A DNA stretch of 64,000 nt, taken from contig CAWIRE010000005.1 of assembly GCA_963838385.1 (NCBI GenBank), forward strand, positions 150,182 through 214,181, read 5' to 3'. Both the position numbers and the translations under genes were made by a program. The notes under the pieces are model-generated. The model saw nothing but the letters and a program-made list of their open reading frames with translations. It made no database searches and was not told where the DNA came from. Within the stretch, counting starts at the first letter, position 1; each line of letters starts with the position of its first letter. Source of the DNA: DAHUYF01 sp963838385 (lineage in GTDB: Bacteria; Pseudomonadota; Alphaproteobacteria; ATCC43930; CGMCC-115725). Below, one piece after another: positions 16,662 through 26,345 of this stretch.

Positions 16662-17392
16662 GCGACGCTGCCTCCGATATAGGCGTCGATGACGGCGGAA
16701 TCCGCCATCACCGCCCTGGGCGCGCCGTCGGCGATAATGCGTCCGGCATTCATGCAGACGAGCCGATCCACGACCTGGAGGAGGATGTGGACGATGTGCT
16801 CGATCCAGACGACCGCCAGGTTTCGTCTACGCAGCTCGAGAATGGTGGCGACAAGCTCGCCGGCCTCGGCATCGGTGAGCCCACCGCCGATCTCGTCGAG
16901 CAGCAGGATGACGGGATCGGTCGCGAGCGCGCGGGCCAGCTCGAGGCGTTTGCGGTCGAGCAGACCGAGCGTCTCGGCGCGGCGGTTGGCGACGCGGAGC
17001 ATGCCGCAGAGATCGAGCGCGTCGATGCAGCGGTCATAGGCCTCTTCGCGCGCGAAACCGCCGCCGGCGGTGGCGGCGACGAGCACGTTCTCGAAGACGG
17101 TCATGGCCTCGAACGGCCGCGGCACTTGATGCGAGCGGGCAATCCCCAAGCGGCAGCGATGCGCCGCCGCAGTTTTGGTGACGTCCGCCCCGCGAAAGCG
17201 CACCGACCCGGCGGCGGGCCGCAGGGCGCCGGCGAGCACGTTGAGCAGTGTGCTCTTGCCGGCCCCGTTGGGGCCGACGATGCCGACGGCTTCCGCGGCG
17301 CCGACGGCGAAATCAACCCGGTCGAGAACGAGGAGAGCATCGAAGCTCTTGACCACGCCCTCGGCCGCAAGGATCACGCCTGCTTCCGCCAT
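16658..17392 (-). CDS. livG: branched-chain amino acid-type ABC transporter ATPase LivG
   Basis: Second ATPase of the importer, 244 residues. Walker A is GPNGAGKSTLL and Walker B is VILLLDEIGGGLTDAE. The signature segment reads ETLGLLDRKRLELARAL, a degenerate LSGGQ that is usual for LivG. The ARSHQVPRPFEAMTVFENV segment matches LivG (ART-Q-P-x-F-MTVxEN). It is the first ATPase gene after the binding-protein gene, 13 bases downstream of it, and overlaps livF by four bases. Confidence 0.92.
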   Translation of the reverse strand: MAEAGVILAAEGVVKSFDALLVLDRVDFAVGAAEAVGIVGPNGAGKSTLLNVLAGALRPAAGSVRFRGADVTKTAAAHRCRLGIARSHQVPRPFEAMTVFENVLVAATAGGGFAREEAYDRCIDALDLCGMLRVANRRAETLGLLDRKRLELARALATDPVILLLDEIGGGLTDAEAGELVATILELRRRNLAVVWIEHIVHILLQVVDRLVCMNAGRIIADGAPRAVMADSAVIDAYIGGSVA

Positions 17393-17405
17393 CGGCGCTC
17401 TGGGC

Positions 17406-18737
17406 TCAGGCGTTGTAGGGACGCAGCGTCGCCGTGATGGGCACCTTCGGGTCGTCGGCGTGCTCGGTGATGGGCAGGTCGAGCTTGAATTTGCTCCCGG
17501 GCTTCGCCTTCACCCATTGGCAGCCGATGATAGGCGTGGGAGAGACGTTGGGGACGGGACCCTTGGTGAAGTCGATCGGCCCGACCGGCGTCACCACCTG
17601 GAGCGTGCTCAACGCCTTCGCCACTGCAGCCTTGTCCTTGGGATTGCTGCTCTTCTTGAGCGTCTCGAAGCCCGCGTCGAGCAGAGCCATGCTGGCGCCG
17701 ACTTGCTGAGTCCATTGCCGTCCGGTCGCCTTCTCATAGCCGTCGCCGAGCGCCTGCGAGGTGAGCCCGGTCAACGGCGATTTGTATGGCCAGGTCGGGT
17801 GCCAATAGGCCGCCGTGGCGAGATTGTAGCCGAGCGAGCCGAGCGCTTCGACCTGCGAGGGAAAGAGGCCGGTTTTCGCGATCTGAGCGATCTTCACCAT
17901 CCGCGTGTAGCCCTGCTGCGCCGCTTGGCGCCAGAAGGTGGCGAAGTCCGGCGGGATCGGAAAGGTATTGAAGATCTCGCACCGTTCCGCCTTGAACTTG
18001 GCGATCTGCGCAGAGAAGTCGGTGATGCCGTCCTCATAGGCGCCCGGATCGACAATGGTGAAGCCGGCCTTGGCGAGCTCGGGGGCGAGATGCTGGCGCA
18101 CGGCATTGCCGTCCGCGTCGTTGGGATAGAGGATTCCGACCTTCTTGTTCGTCTTGACCGGGCCGCTCCACTGCGAGCGGTAGGCGCGGAAGAAATCCGC
18201 TCCGCCGAAGCAGAAATGATAGGTCCAGTGGAAGGGCGAAGGCTGCCCCGGCTTGGCGCCGCGCCCGAAATACCAGGACTCCCACGGCACGACCGTTGAC
18301 AGGCACGGCACTCCGGCTGCCTCGCAGGCATCCGACACCGGATTCACCACCTCGGGCGTCGAGGTCGTCAGCATGAGATCGATGTGCCGATCGTTGATCA
18401 GGCTCTTCGCGAGCGAGCTGGCGCGCGCCGGATCGGATTGCGTATCGCGGTCGAGAAGCTCGACGGTGTAGGTCTTGCCGCCCACGGCGAGGCCATGGGC
18501 AAGCGTCTTGCGCGCGAGGTCCAGCACATAGGGGTCGCATTCGCCGAAGCCGGCCAGAGCGCCGGAGCGGGGGCTGATGAAGCCGACCTTGAGCGTCTCG
18601 GCGCCGCCTGCCGCCCGTGCCAAGCCGGCCGGCACGCTTGCCGTCGCAAGCAGCGTTCCCGCGCCCGTGAGGACGCGTCGCCGCGTCACCGTCGAGGCGC
18701 GGCTTGTTTTGTTGTGGGGCTCGAACTTCCTGATCAT
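17406..18737 (-). CDS. ABC transporter substrate-binding protein (Leu/Ile/Val-type), Tat-exported
   Basis: Periplasmic binding protein for the liv-type importer downstream, 443 residues. The N-terminus has a twin-arginine signal (TRRRVLTGAGTLLATASVPA) ending in GLARA, so it is exported folded. The mature part starts LKVGFISPRSGALAGFGECD, typical of type I periplasmic binding proteins. The ATG at 18737 has a strong GGGAGG site; the open frame to 18866 is probably leader. It is the first gene of the operon SBP-livG-livF-livH-livM. The ligand is unknown. Confidence 0.9.
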   Translation of the reverse strand: MIRKFEPHNKTSRASTVTRRRVLTGAGTLLATASVPAGLARAAGGAETLKVGFISPRSGALAGFGECDPYVLDLARKTLAHGLAVGGKTYTVELLDRDTQSDPARASSLAKSLINDRHIDLMLTTSTPEVVNPVSDACEAAGVPCLSTVVPWESWYFGRGAKPGQPSPFHWTYHFCFGGADFFRAYRSQWSGPVKTNKKVGILYPNDADGNAVRQHLAPELAKAGFTIVDPGAYEDGITDFSAQIAKFKAERCEIFNTFPIPPDFATFWRQAAQQGYTRMVKIAQIAKTGLFPSQVEALGSLGYNLATAAYWHPTWPYKSPLTGLTSQALGDGYEKATGRQWTQQVGASMALLDAGFETLKKSSNPKDKAAVAKALSTLQVVTPVGPIDFTKGPVPNVSPTPIIGCQWVKAKPGSKFKLDLPITEHADDPKVPITATLRPYNA

Positions 18738-19130
18738 GGTACCTCCCTGTGCTGTCGTTTTTTTGTTTGCCGAGCGGGCTTGCGGGCGGACGAGACGCCC
18801 CTGACCTGGGCCGACCTTGAGCCGGGTGCCGACGGCCGGCCCAATCCGGGCACTCGGCGTCCGCATCGACCGCTAGGCAACGCTGATAGTTTATATCGCT
18901 GATTATTGACCGTATCTACTTTTATTCGCGGCGGGGCCGCCGGACAGGGCCGTGGCAGGCCTCAAGCCCGCGGATCGAAGGCGGCGCTTCGCCGTGATCC
19001 GGCGTGCGATCGGCATGGCGGCGATGATGATGGCAGTGCTGCCCGCGAGCAGGTATCGAGCATCCCCGCATCTGGATCGCAGAGCGCGACATCGAGATGT
19101 GGAAGACGCTGCAGTCCGGGTGAGGCGAGG
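18738..19130. other. intergenic region upstream of the ABC operon
   Basis: This 393-base gap holds the operon promoter region near 18740-18910 (a short AT-rich stretch lies around 18885-18925). Its right end carries a non-coding remnant of the metallo-beta-lactamase-fold gene (19055-19127). No intact gene is supported here; the short open frame at 18952-19134 is explained by the remnant read out of phase. Confidence 0.5.
19055..19127 (+). repeat. near-identical copy of the 3' end of the MBL-fold gene
   Basis: Seventy-three bases match 13876-13948 with three substitutions by eye. They cover the last codons (IEHPRIW through MWKTLQSG), the TGA stop and six bases beyond. No upstream part of the gene is present, so this is a remnant rather than a second gene. 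It sits in direct orientation, and the two copies bracket the whole ABC operon (13978-18737). This suggests that the operon arrived by insertion or that a larger duplication was later deleted. Confidence 0.85.
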
Positions 19131-20363
19131 CTAAGCCGGCTGCCGCGTCGCTTCGCCGCGGCGTGCGACCAGCCGCGGCGCGGTCTCGGTCACGGTCAGG
19201 ATGAAGCCGGCCACCACGAGCTGCGCCAGGATGGCGATCCCGAGCGAGGCGCCGAGCCCGACCGCGTCGGCGACCACTCCGGCGATGAAGGGCATCAGCG
19301 TCGTGCCGACGATGACGGCGAAGAAATTGGTGACGCCGAGCGCGGCGCCCCGCTCATCGGCGCCGACGCTCTCGCTGACGCAGGTAGCGAGCACGATCGG
19401 CAGCAGCCCGAAGCCGCAGAAGCCGCTCACACCCAGCAGCAGCTGCATCATCGCCTTGTCGAAGCCGCCGAAGACATAGAGGGCGAGGCTGGCGGCGCAG
19501 GCCAAGGCGCTCGCCAGCACCACCGGGCGGCGCCCCCAGTAATCAGATGCCAGCGGCAGCAGCACGGAGCCGATGGCGCCGACGAAGCCCCAGGCCGAGG
19601 CGATCTCGCCCGCCTCGACCGGGCTGAAATGGCGCGCCTCGACCAGGAAGGTATGGTCGAAGCCGGCGAAGACCTGCAGCCAGCTCAGCACGGCGCAGCC
19701 CATGATGGTGAGGCGCACCAGCGAGGGGTTGCGCAGCAGCCGCGCGGCGGCGCGCCAATCGGCGGGGCGATGCGCACGGTGGACCGGCGGCTCGCGCATC
19801 ACCAGGGCGAGCACGATCACCACCAGCAGGGTCGCCGCGCCGATCACCGGGAAAACCCAGCGCCAGCCGAAATGCGCCGCGAGAGCGGTGATGATGAGCG
19901 CGCCGGCGCCGGCGCCGATCAGCGTATAGCCGGCGGTGAAGAGGGCCTGGCTCACGCCGCGGCGCTGCGGCGCCACCTCCTCGCCGATGGTGGCCTGGCC
20001 CACCGACCAGCCGATGCCGTCGCCGATGCCGAGCAGGTCGCGCACCACGAACATCGACAGGAAGCTCCAGGTGACGCCCATGGCCGCCGTCGCGACGCAG
20101 ATGAACGCCACCGCCGGCAGCAGCACGCGTCGCCGGCCATAGCGGTCGGACAGCCAGCCGCCGGCCCAACTCGCGAACGCCCAGGTGACCGAGGTGCCCG
20201 AGATCAGCAGGCTTGCCTGCCAGTTCGCCATGCCGAACTCGGCCTTGAGCTGCGGGAAGATGAAGCCGAGGCCGATGCGGTTCAGCCCAACTCCGCCCCA
20301 GAGCAGGACCAGCAGCGCCAGCAGCACGAACTCATAGGTCCGCTTCCGTGCGGCGCCGTTCAT
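19131..20363 (-). CDS. MFS transporter
   Basis: Major facilitator superfamily permease of 410 residues with about twelve hydrophobic helices. The conserved loop between helices 2 and 3 reads GGWLSDRYGRRRVLLP, the MFS motif A (GxxxDRxGRR). An early segment NRIGLGFIFPQLKAEFGMANWQASLL resembles the aromatic-acid and sialate-type carriers. The ATG at 20363 is preceded by a G-rich site; the frame to 20558 would overlap the Rieske gene. It probably imports an organic acid in the same pathway as neighbouring genes; the substrate is not evident. Confidence 0.9.
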   Translation of the reverse strand: MNGAARKRTYEFVLLALLVLLWGGVGLNRIGLGFIFPQLKAEFGMANWQASLLISGTSVTWAFASWAGGWLSDRYGRRRVLLPAVAFICVATAAMGVTWSFLSMFVVRDLLGIGDGIGWSVGQATIGEEVAPQRRGVSQALFTAGYTLIGAGAGALIITALAAHFGWRWVFPVIGAATLLVVIVLALVMREPPVHRAHRPADWRAAARLLRNPSLVRLTIMGCAVLSWLQVFAGFDHTFLVEARHFSPVEAGEIASAWGFVGAIGSVLLPLASDYWGRRPVVLASALACAASLALYVFGGFDKAMMQLLLGVSGFCGFGLLPIVLATCVSESVGADERGAALGVTNFFAVIVGTTLMPFIAGVVADAVGLGASLGIAILAQLVVAGFILTVTETAPRLVARRGEATRQPA

Positions 20364-20428
20364 CGGCGATGTTCCCCCCGCTTCACCGGAGTTAGTGTAT
20401 CTCCGGCGCGCGGGGAGGACCAGCCGTC

Positions 20429-20749
20429 TCAGCTCTCGATCTGCACCTGGATGTCCGCGCCGACGGTCCGCACCGGGTAGGTCTTGATATCGCAGGGAAT
20501 GGGTGGGCCCAGGCCTTTTCCGGTCTTGACCTCGAACCGCCCGGCGTGAAGCGGGCATTCGATGACATCGCCATCGAGCCAGCCATCGCTCAGATAAGCG
20601 AAGGCATGCGAACAGAGATTATCGGTCGCGTAGATCTCGCCGTCGACGTTGTAGAGGGCGATCGGCTTGCCCTGGGCTTCGACGCCGAGAATTTCGCCTT
20701 CGCCCAGCGCGGCCCGCTGCGCCACCGTCACCCATCCCGCCTCCGTCAT
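20429..20749 (-). CDS. Rieske [2Fe-2S] ferredoxin
   Basis: A 106-residue Rieske protein. Cluster ligands are C46 and H48 in NLCSHAF and C65 and H68 in ECPLHAG. The sequence fits the small non-haem dioxygenase ferredoxin group (NirD/BphF-like), which passes electrons to a Rieske oxygenase; no oxygenase is in the window. The ATG at 20749 has a GGGAGAGG site. The longer frame up to 21043 is out of register with real genes and was rejected. The MFS gene follows 65 bases downstream on the same strand. Confidence 0.9.
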   Translation of the reverse strand: MTEAGWVTVAQRAALGEGEILGVEAQGKPIALYNVDGEIYATDNLCSHAFAYLSDGWLDGDVIECPLHAGRFEVKTGKGLGPPIPCDIKTYPVRTVGADIQVQIES

Positions 20750-20918
20750 GCCTCTCCCCTCTGTCTGACGCGCGCCGAGTTTGCCGCGCCGGCGCGCCCG
20801 CCGCCAGAGGGTGCAAGCCCGGCAGGCCGAGGACGAGGCACTGGCCCGGCTCTCTTGTGGTGTGATAGCATGGCTGCACTCACCCATGGCTTGAGCGAGG
20901 GGCGGATCGGGAGCAACC

Positions 20919-21389
20919 GTGTCAGGCGCAGTGCTTCCGGACGATTGCGACTGGCGCGTCCGGCGTCTCGACGAGTATTGGCGTGGTGCGCATCCGCCCG
21001 GAGGCGGGCTGCCGGGGCGGCAGCATATCGATCCCACCGCCATCCCCGAGCTGCTGCCCTGGCTGTGGATGCTCGATGTCGAGCGCGATCCGCTGCGCTT
21101 CCGCTATCGCTTGGTCGGCACCGAGCAGGTCAGCGCCATGGCGGCCGATCTGACCGGCCGCTATCTCGACGAGGCGCATCCGCGGTTTCTGACGTCGCTC
21201 ACCTATCCCGACTACGTCGCCGCCGCCGAGCGCAGCGAGGTCCGGTATTACCGCGGTCCGCCGGTCTTCCATATCAACAAGGATTACGTCCTGATCGAGC
21301 GGCTGCTGCTGCCGCTCGCGACGGACGGCAGCGAGGTCGACAAGCTGCTGGCCATCACCGTCTATTTCCGGCGGCCGGACGCGGACTAG
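20919..21389 (+). CDS. PAS-domain protein (PAS_5-like)
   Basis: A 156-residue protein resembling the alphaproteobacterial single-PAS-domain family: WRVRRLDEYWRGAHPPGG, then IPELLPWLWMLDVERDPLRFRYRLVGTE, and a final strand LLLPLATDGSEVDKLLAITVYF. Such proteins are usually of unknown function. The GTG at 20919 is used because it follows a GGGAG site at the right distance and no better ATG exists. It lies divergent from the Rieske gene. Its last 35 bases overlap the end of the next gene on the opposite strand. Confidence 0.75.
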   Translation: MSGAVLPDDCDWRVRRLDEYWRGAHPPGGGLPGRQHIDPTAIPELLPWLWMLDVERDPLRFRYRLVGTEQVSAMAADLTGRYLDEAHPRFLTSLTYPDYVAAAERSEVRYYRGPPVFHINKDYVLIERLLLPLATDGSEVDKLLAITVYFRRPDAD

Positions 21390-21633
21390 GAGCGCGTCTC
21401 GCCAGCATCGTGGCGGCGAAACGCTGCTGCGGCCCGGGCTCGGCGATGGCCCCCGCCCAGGGGTTCTGCCCCGTCTGGTAGAAGTCGGAGAATTCCGGCA
21501 CCGGCGAGATCATCATCCGGCCGGCGCCGAGGAAGAACGCGCCATAGCAGACGGCGGCAAGGGCGAGGAACGCCGCCAGCAGCGCCATGTCTGCCAGGCG
21601 ACGCAGCGTGGCGCGGAACTGCGGATCGCGCAT
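21355..21633 (-). CDS. small membrane protein, unknown function
   Basis: A 92-residue protein with one clear hydrophobic helix (MALLAAFLALAAVCYGAFFLGAG) near residues 16-38 and a soluble C-terminal tail. I do not recognise the family. A GGGAGAGAT ribosome-binding site lies just upstream of the ATG at 21633, which supports expression. It overlaps the convergent PAS gene by 35 bases, which lowers confidence a little. Confidence 0.55.
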   Translation of the reverse strand: MRDPQFRATLRRLADMALLAAFLALAAVCYGAFFLGAGRMMISPVPEFSDFYQTGQNPWAGAIAEPGPQQRFAATMLARRAPSPRPAAGNRR

Positions 21634-21829
21634 CGGATCTCTCCCGCCTATGAAAGGCCGGCGCCGAGGTGCTCGCCTCTGGTTCCCGTCACGTGAGGCT
21701 TTTGTCGCCGCTTCGCAGTGACCGGCATCACAGCCGAGCGCCGGGTTGCCTGGGCCCGTCCGCAGGTGCCATCATCGGCGCCCGGGCGGCTTCGATGCCG
21801 CCGGTTGGCGGGAGGCGGCAAAGAGCGAG

Positions 21830-24026
21830 ATGATCGGCCGGATGAAACCCGCGCGGCTCGGCTTCTTGCGGCGGGAGATCGGGGCCGGCATCACCGCAGG
21901 GTTGGTGGCATTGCCGGTCTGCATCGCCTCGGGCGTGCTCGCCTACGCGCCGCTCGGCCTGCACAGCCTCGCCCAGGGCGCCAGCGCCGGGCTCACCGGC
22001 GGCGCCTTCTCGGCGATCTTCGCGGCCATCTTCGCCACGCCCTCCTTCGTCATCTCCTCGCCCCGCGCCAGCATCTCCATCATCCAGGCGAGCCTCGCCG
22101 CCTGGCTGCTGCAGAACCATGCCTTTGCCGGGCATAGCGGCATGATCGTCGACGCCATGTCGCTCTGCGGCATGTTCGCCGGCGTCTGGCAGATGCTGTT
22201 CAGCGTCACCGGCATCGAGCGCATCATCAAATCGACGCCGCATCCGGTGCTGGCGGGCTTCATCAACGGCGTGGCCGTCCTCGTCATCGCGCAGCAGTTC
22301 GGCGCCTTGCTCGATGTGCCGGCGCAGGGATCGGCGGGGAGGGAGCTGGCCGAGGTGGCGAGCCTCGCCCTTGCCGTGGCGCTGGCGATCTTCATCGTCT
22401 ATCTCGGCTCCTGGTCGAAGCGCGTGCCGGCGATGCTGGTGGGGTTGCTGCTGGGCATCGTCGTCTTCCATCTCGCGCGCCTGTCATCATCGGCGGTGCC
22501 GCTCGGCCCCACGGTCATCCCGGCGCCGGCCAGCGCGTCGGCGCTTCCCTTCCTGTCGCTCCTGAGCGCCGACGGCCGCCATGCCTTTCTCGGGATCGCG
22601 CCGGCCCTGCTGCTGAGCTCGCTGGTGCTGGCGCTGGTGGCGGCGCTGGAATCGCTGCTCGCCTATCGCGTGGCGCAGAACCTCTCCAATGTCCGCACCG
22701 AAGCGGCGCGCGACGTCTTCGGCCAGGGCGTCGGCAATTTCGCCTCGGCGCTGGTGGGCGGCATCGCCGCCGCCGCCTCCTCGTCGCAGCTCACGGCCAA
22801 TTACGAGGCCGGCGGCCGCTCGCGCCTGTCGGTGCTCACCGCCGCCTGCCTGCTACTGGTGGTGCAGGCGGCGCTGTCGCCGGTCTGGTCGCTGGTGCCG
22901 GCGGTCGCCCTCTGGGCGGTGCTGCTCGCCATCGCCGTGCTGCTGTTCGATCCCTGGAGCCTTCGCATGCTGCGCGACCTGCTGCTCGCGCCGGCGCGCG
23001 TCATCTCCCATGGCAGCTGGCGTCCGCTGGCGGTCACCGCCGTGGTCACCGCGATCACCGCCAGCGGCGCCGTCATCGGCGGCGTGCTGGTCGGCATCGG
23101 CCTTGCCTGCCTGCTCTTCATCGCCGACATGAGCCGCTCGATCGAGCGCCGCCGCTATCGCGGCGACGACGTCGTCTCCAAGCGCCAGCGCCCGGCGGGG
23201 GACGTGGCGTTGCTGCACAAGTCCGGACCGCGCCGCGCGGTGCTGGAGCTGCAAGGGGTAATGTTCTTCGCCAATGCCGACGAGCTGTCGCGCGACATCC
23301 ACGACCTCTTCCGCGAGGCGGACATGCTGACGCTCGATTTCCGCGCCGTCACCGACATCGACGTTCTCGGCGGCGGCCATCCTGCAGCATGAGGCGGCGC
23401 GCAGCCGCCGCAGCGGCAAGCGGCTGCTCTTTGCCAACCTTCGCCCGGTGCTGGTCGAGCTCCTGAGGAGCACCGAGAACGGCGCGCCGATCTCCGCGGA
23501 TGCGATCTTCGCCGATGCCGATACCGCGCTCGAATGGATGGAAGAGGAGGCGCTGTCGCGCGAGGTGCGCGCCAGCCCGGAAAGCGTGCCCCTCGAGCGC
23601 CACGACCTGATGCGCGGGCTGACATCCGGGGAGATCGAGATCGTGGCGGCGCTGCTGCGGCCCGTCGGCTTTCCCACCGGCGCGGTGCTCTGCCGCGAAG
23701 GCGAGGAGGCGCATGAGATGTGGATCCTCACCCGCGGCAGCGTCAGCGTGCGCCTGCTCTTCGCCGGCGCCACCCGCATGAAGCGCGTCGCGAGCCTCGG
23801 CGTCGGCACCGTCGTCGGCGACATCGCCTTCATCGAGGGCTCGACCCGCTCGGCCACCATCATCGCCGACGACGATGTCGAATGCTACGTGCTCGACCGC
23901 GACGCCTATGACGTGCTGCTGCGCGAGCATCCCGAGATCGGCATCAAGCTGCTCGGCAATCTGCTCGGCGAGACCATGCGGCGGCTGCGCGCCACCTCGG
24001 ACGAGCTCAGGGCGATGAGCGCGTAG
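21830..24026 (+). pseudogene. SulP-type anion transporter with STAS and cyclic-nucleotide-binding domains, frameshifted
   Basis: The N-terminal ~430 residues are a SulP (SLC26) permease: AGITAGLVALPVCIASGVLAYAPLG, then a helix-rich region. A STAS domain follows, then a CRP-type cyclic-nucleotide-binding domain (about 560-715) with GAVLCREGEEAHEMWILTRG and GDIAFIEGSTRSATIIADDD. An extra base within 23364-23377 breaks the frame inside the STAS core (TDIDVLGG). In the next frame AAILQHEAARSRRSGKRLLF continues, and correction gives 731 residues. The regulatory tail suggests nucleotide-gated transport of sulfate or bicarbonate. ATG 21830 is chosen with a GGAGG site upstream; 21842 is an alternative. 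Convergent eutC follows. Confidence 0.85.
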
Positions 24027-24067
24027 ACGAATTCGCGCCGGACAACCCGGCCGACCGCTTTGCGAGA

Positions 24068-24883
24068 TTAGCCAGATTGAGTCCGGATCCCAGCCGGGAC
24101 CGGCGGCAGCGCCGGGTCCGAGCCGCCTTCGAGCCGGTGGGCGTCGCTCTCGTCCTTGAGCGCGATGCCGGTGAGGCCGCGGCGGAAGGCCTCCTTCAGC
24201 AGCCAGGCGAGCTTGACCGCGGCCGCGTCGCAAGACAGCCCTTCGGTGCGAATGTTGGAGATGCAGTTGCGCTCGGCGTCGCTGCGGCCGACCCGCGGGG
24301 CGAAGGTGAGATAGAGGCCGAGGCTGTCGGGCGAGGAGAGGCCCGGCCGCTCGCCGACGAGCACCACGCTGGCGCGCGCCCGCAGGCTCTCGCCGATCTC
24401 GTCGCCGAGCGCCACCCGCGCCTGGGTCGCGATGACCACCGGCGCCAGCGTCCATCCCGCTGCGGCGATGGCGGGCCGGAGCGCCGCCAGCAGGGCGGCG
24501 GCATGGGCGTGGATCGCAGCGGAGGAGAGGCCGTCGGCGACCACCAGCACGAGGTCGACGGCGGCGACCGGGAGCGTCTCGATGTCGCGGCGCGAGCCGG
24601 GCGAGAGGCGGCGCCCGAGATCCGGGCGGCGCAGATAGGCCTCGCGCGAGGACGCGGCGCTCGCCACGCGCAGCGTGGCGAAGCCCAGCGCTTCGATGCT
24701 CGCCGCCACCGCCGGCGCATCGAGCGGCCGATGCACGGCATCGCGCGCCCGGGCATGGGCAAGGCCGAGCCGCAGCACCTCCCGCGTCGGCAAGCTGCAG
24801 CCCGTCCGGCCCAGCGCGATGCGCGCCGGCGTCAGCGCGCGCAGCGCCTGCCAAGGGTCGGGGATGACGCCGTCGCCGCTCAC
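24068..24883 (-). CDS. eutC: ethanolamine ammonia-lyase light chain
   Basis: Small subunit (271 residues) of the adenosylcobalamin-dependent enzyme that splits ethanolamine to acetaldehyde and ammonia. Family stretches include PARIALGRTGCSLPT, VLVVADGLSSAAIHAHAAAL, VVLVGERPGLSSPDSLGLYLTF and NCISNIRTEGL. It overlaps the eutB stop by four bases, giving stoichiometric coupled translation. No eut microcompartment shell genes are present, so this is the short eutBC form used for nitrogen acquisition rather than the metabolosome. Confidence 0.96.
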   Translation of the reverse strand: MSGDGVIPDPWQALRALTPARIALGRTGCSLPTREVLRLGLAHARARDAVHRPLDAPAVAASIEALGFATLRVASAASSREAYLRRPDLGRRLSPGSRRDIETLPVAAVDLVLVVADGLSSAAIHAHAAALLAALRPAIAAAGWTLAPVVIATQARVALGDEIGESLRARASVVLVGERPGLSSPDSLGLYLTFAPRVGRSDAERNCISNIRTEGLSCDAAAVKLAWLLKEAFRRGLTGIALKDESDAHRLEGGSDPALPPVPAGIRTQSG

Positions 24884-26268
24884 GATGCGCTCCCGCGGAG
24901 ATCGGCCAGCAGCGGATGCGTGGGCGCGGGCCGCGACAGCCGCCCGTCCGCCGTCACGATGCCCATGCGCTGCAGCCAGGCCTCGAATTCCGGCGCGCGT
25001 CGCAGCCCCAGCACCTCGCGCACGTAGAGCGCGTCGTGGAACGAGGTCGACTGGTAGCTGAGCATGACGTCGTCGGCGCCGGGCACGCCCATGATGTAGG
25101 TGACGTTGGCCGCGGCGAGCAGCGTCAGCAGCGTGTCCATGTCGTCCTGATCGGCCTCGGCATGGTTGGTGAAGCAGACATCGCAGCCCAGCGGCAGCCC
25201 CATCAGCTTGCCGCAGAAATGATCCTCGAGGCCGGCGCGGATGATCTGCTTGCCGTCATAGAGGTATTCCGGGCCGATGAAGCCGACCACGGTATTGACC
25301 AGCAGCGGCTTGAAATGCCGCGCCACCGCATAGGCGCGCGCCTCCAGCGTCTGCTGGTCGACGCCGTGATGCGCCCCGGCGGAGAGCGCCGAGCCCTGTC
25401 CGGTCTCGAAATACATGACGTTGTCCCCCAGCGTGCCGCGCTTCAGCGCCAGCGCCGCCTCGCGCGCTTGCGCCAGCAGCGCGAGGCTGACGCCGAAGGC
25501 GCGGTTGGCGCCTTCGCTGCCGGCGACCGACTGAAACACCAGGTCGACCGGCAGGCCGCGCTCCATCAGCGTCAGCGTGCTGGTGACGTGGCCGAGCACG
25601 CAGCCCTGGGTCGGGATGTCGTGGCGCCGCAGCAGCTCGTCGAGGAGGCGCAGCAGCTCGCCGAGCGCCGACAGGCTGTCGGAGGCGGGGTTGATGCCGA
25701 TCACGGCATCGCCGCAGCCATAGAGCAGCCCGTCCAGGATGGCGGCGGTGATCCCGGCGCGGTCGTCGGTCGGGTGGTTGGGCTGCAGGCGCACCGCCAT
25801 GGTGCCCGGCAGGCCGATGGTGTTGCGGAACCGAGTCACCACCCGGCATTTCCGCGCCGCCAGGATCAGATCCTGGTTGCGCATGATCTTGGCCGTGGCG
25901 GCGGCCATCTCGGGCGTCAGCCCGGGCGCCAGATCCGCCAGGCGCTCGCTCGTCGCCGCCTCCGACAGCAGGAAATCGCGGAAGCCGCCGACCGTCAGAT
26001 GCGCGACCGGCGCGAAGGCGGCCTGGTCGTGCGTGTCGAGGATGAGCCGCGTGACCTCGTCGGTCTCATAGGGGATGAGCGGCTCGGCGAGAAAGGCCGA
26101 GAGCGGCAACTCGGCGAGGCAGAGCCGCGCGGCGGCGTTCTCCTCGGCCGAGGCGGCGGCGATGCCGGCGAGCATGTCGCCCGAGCGACGCGGTGTCGCC
26201 TTGGCCATGAGCTCGCGCAGATCGGCGAAGACCCAGCTCTGCCGGCCGAGCGTGTGGCGATAGACCAA
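24880..26268 (-). CDS. eutB: ethanolamine ammonia-lyase heavy chain
   Basis: Large catalytic subunit (462 residues) of the B12-dependent ethanolamine ammonia-lyase, a TIM-barrel that binds substrate and cobalamin with EutC. Recognisable blocks are KIMRNQDLILAARKCRVVTRFRNTIGLPG, LQPNHPTDDRAGITAAILDGLLYGCGDAVIGINPA, FETGQGSALSAGAHHGVDQQT and GCDVCFTNHAEADQDDMD. The start is taken as TTG at 26268 because a GGAGG site lies five bases upstream and the protein then begins at the usual place; the frame extends to 26334. It is divergent from the receiver gene at 26346. Confidence 0.94.
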   Translation of the reverse strand: MVYRHTLGRQSWVFADLRELMAKATPRRSGDMLAGIAAASAEENAAARLCLAELPLSAFLAEPLIPYETDEVTRLILDTHDQAAFAPVAHLTVGGFRDFLLSEAATSERLADLAPGLTPEMAAATAKIMRNQDLILAARKCRVVTRFRNTIGLPGTMAVRLQPNHPTDDRAGITAAILDGLLYGCGDAVIGINPASDSLSALGELLRLLDELLRRHDIPTQGCVLGHVTSTLTLMERGLPVDLVFQSVAGSEGANRAFGVSLALLAQAREAALALKRGTLGDNVMYFETGQGSALSAGAHHGVDQQTLEARAYAVARHFKPLLVNTVVGFIGPEYLYDGKQIIRAGLEDHFCGKLMGLPLGCDVCFTNHAEADQDDMDTLLTLLAAANVTYIMGVPGADDVMLSYQSTSFHDALYVREVLGLRRAPEFEAWLQRMGIVTADGRLSRPAPTHPLLADLRGSAS

Positions 26269-26345
26269 GCCTTCCTCCGCGCCTCGCGGCTCAAGGCTAC
26301 AACGGCGGGCCGCCCGCTGCCATAATGGCGGCAAGGAGCCCCGCC

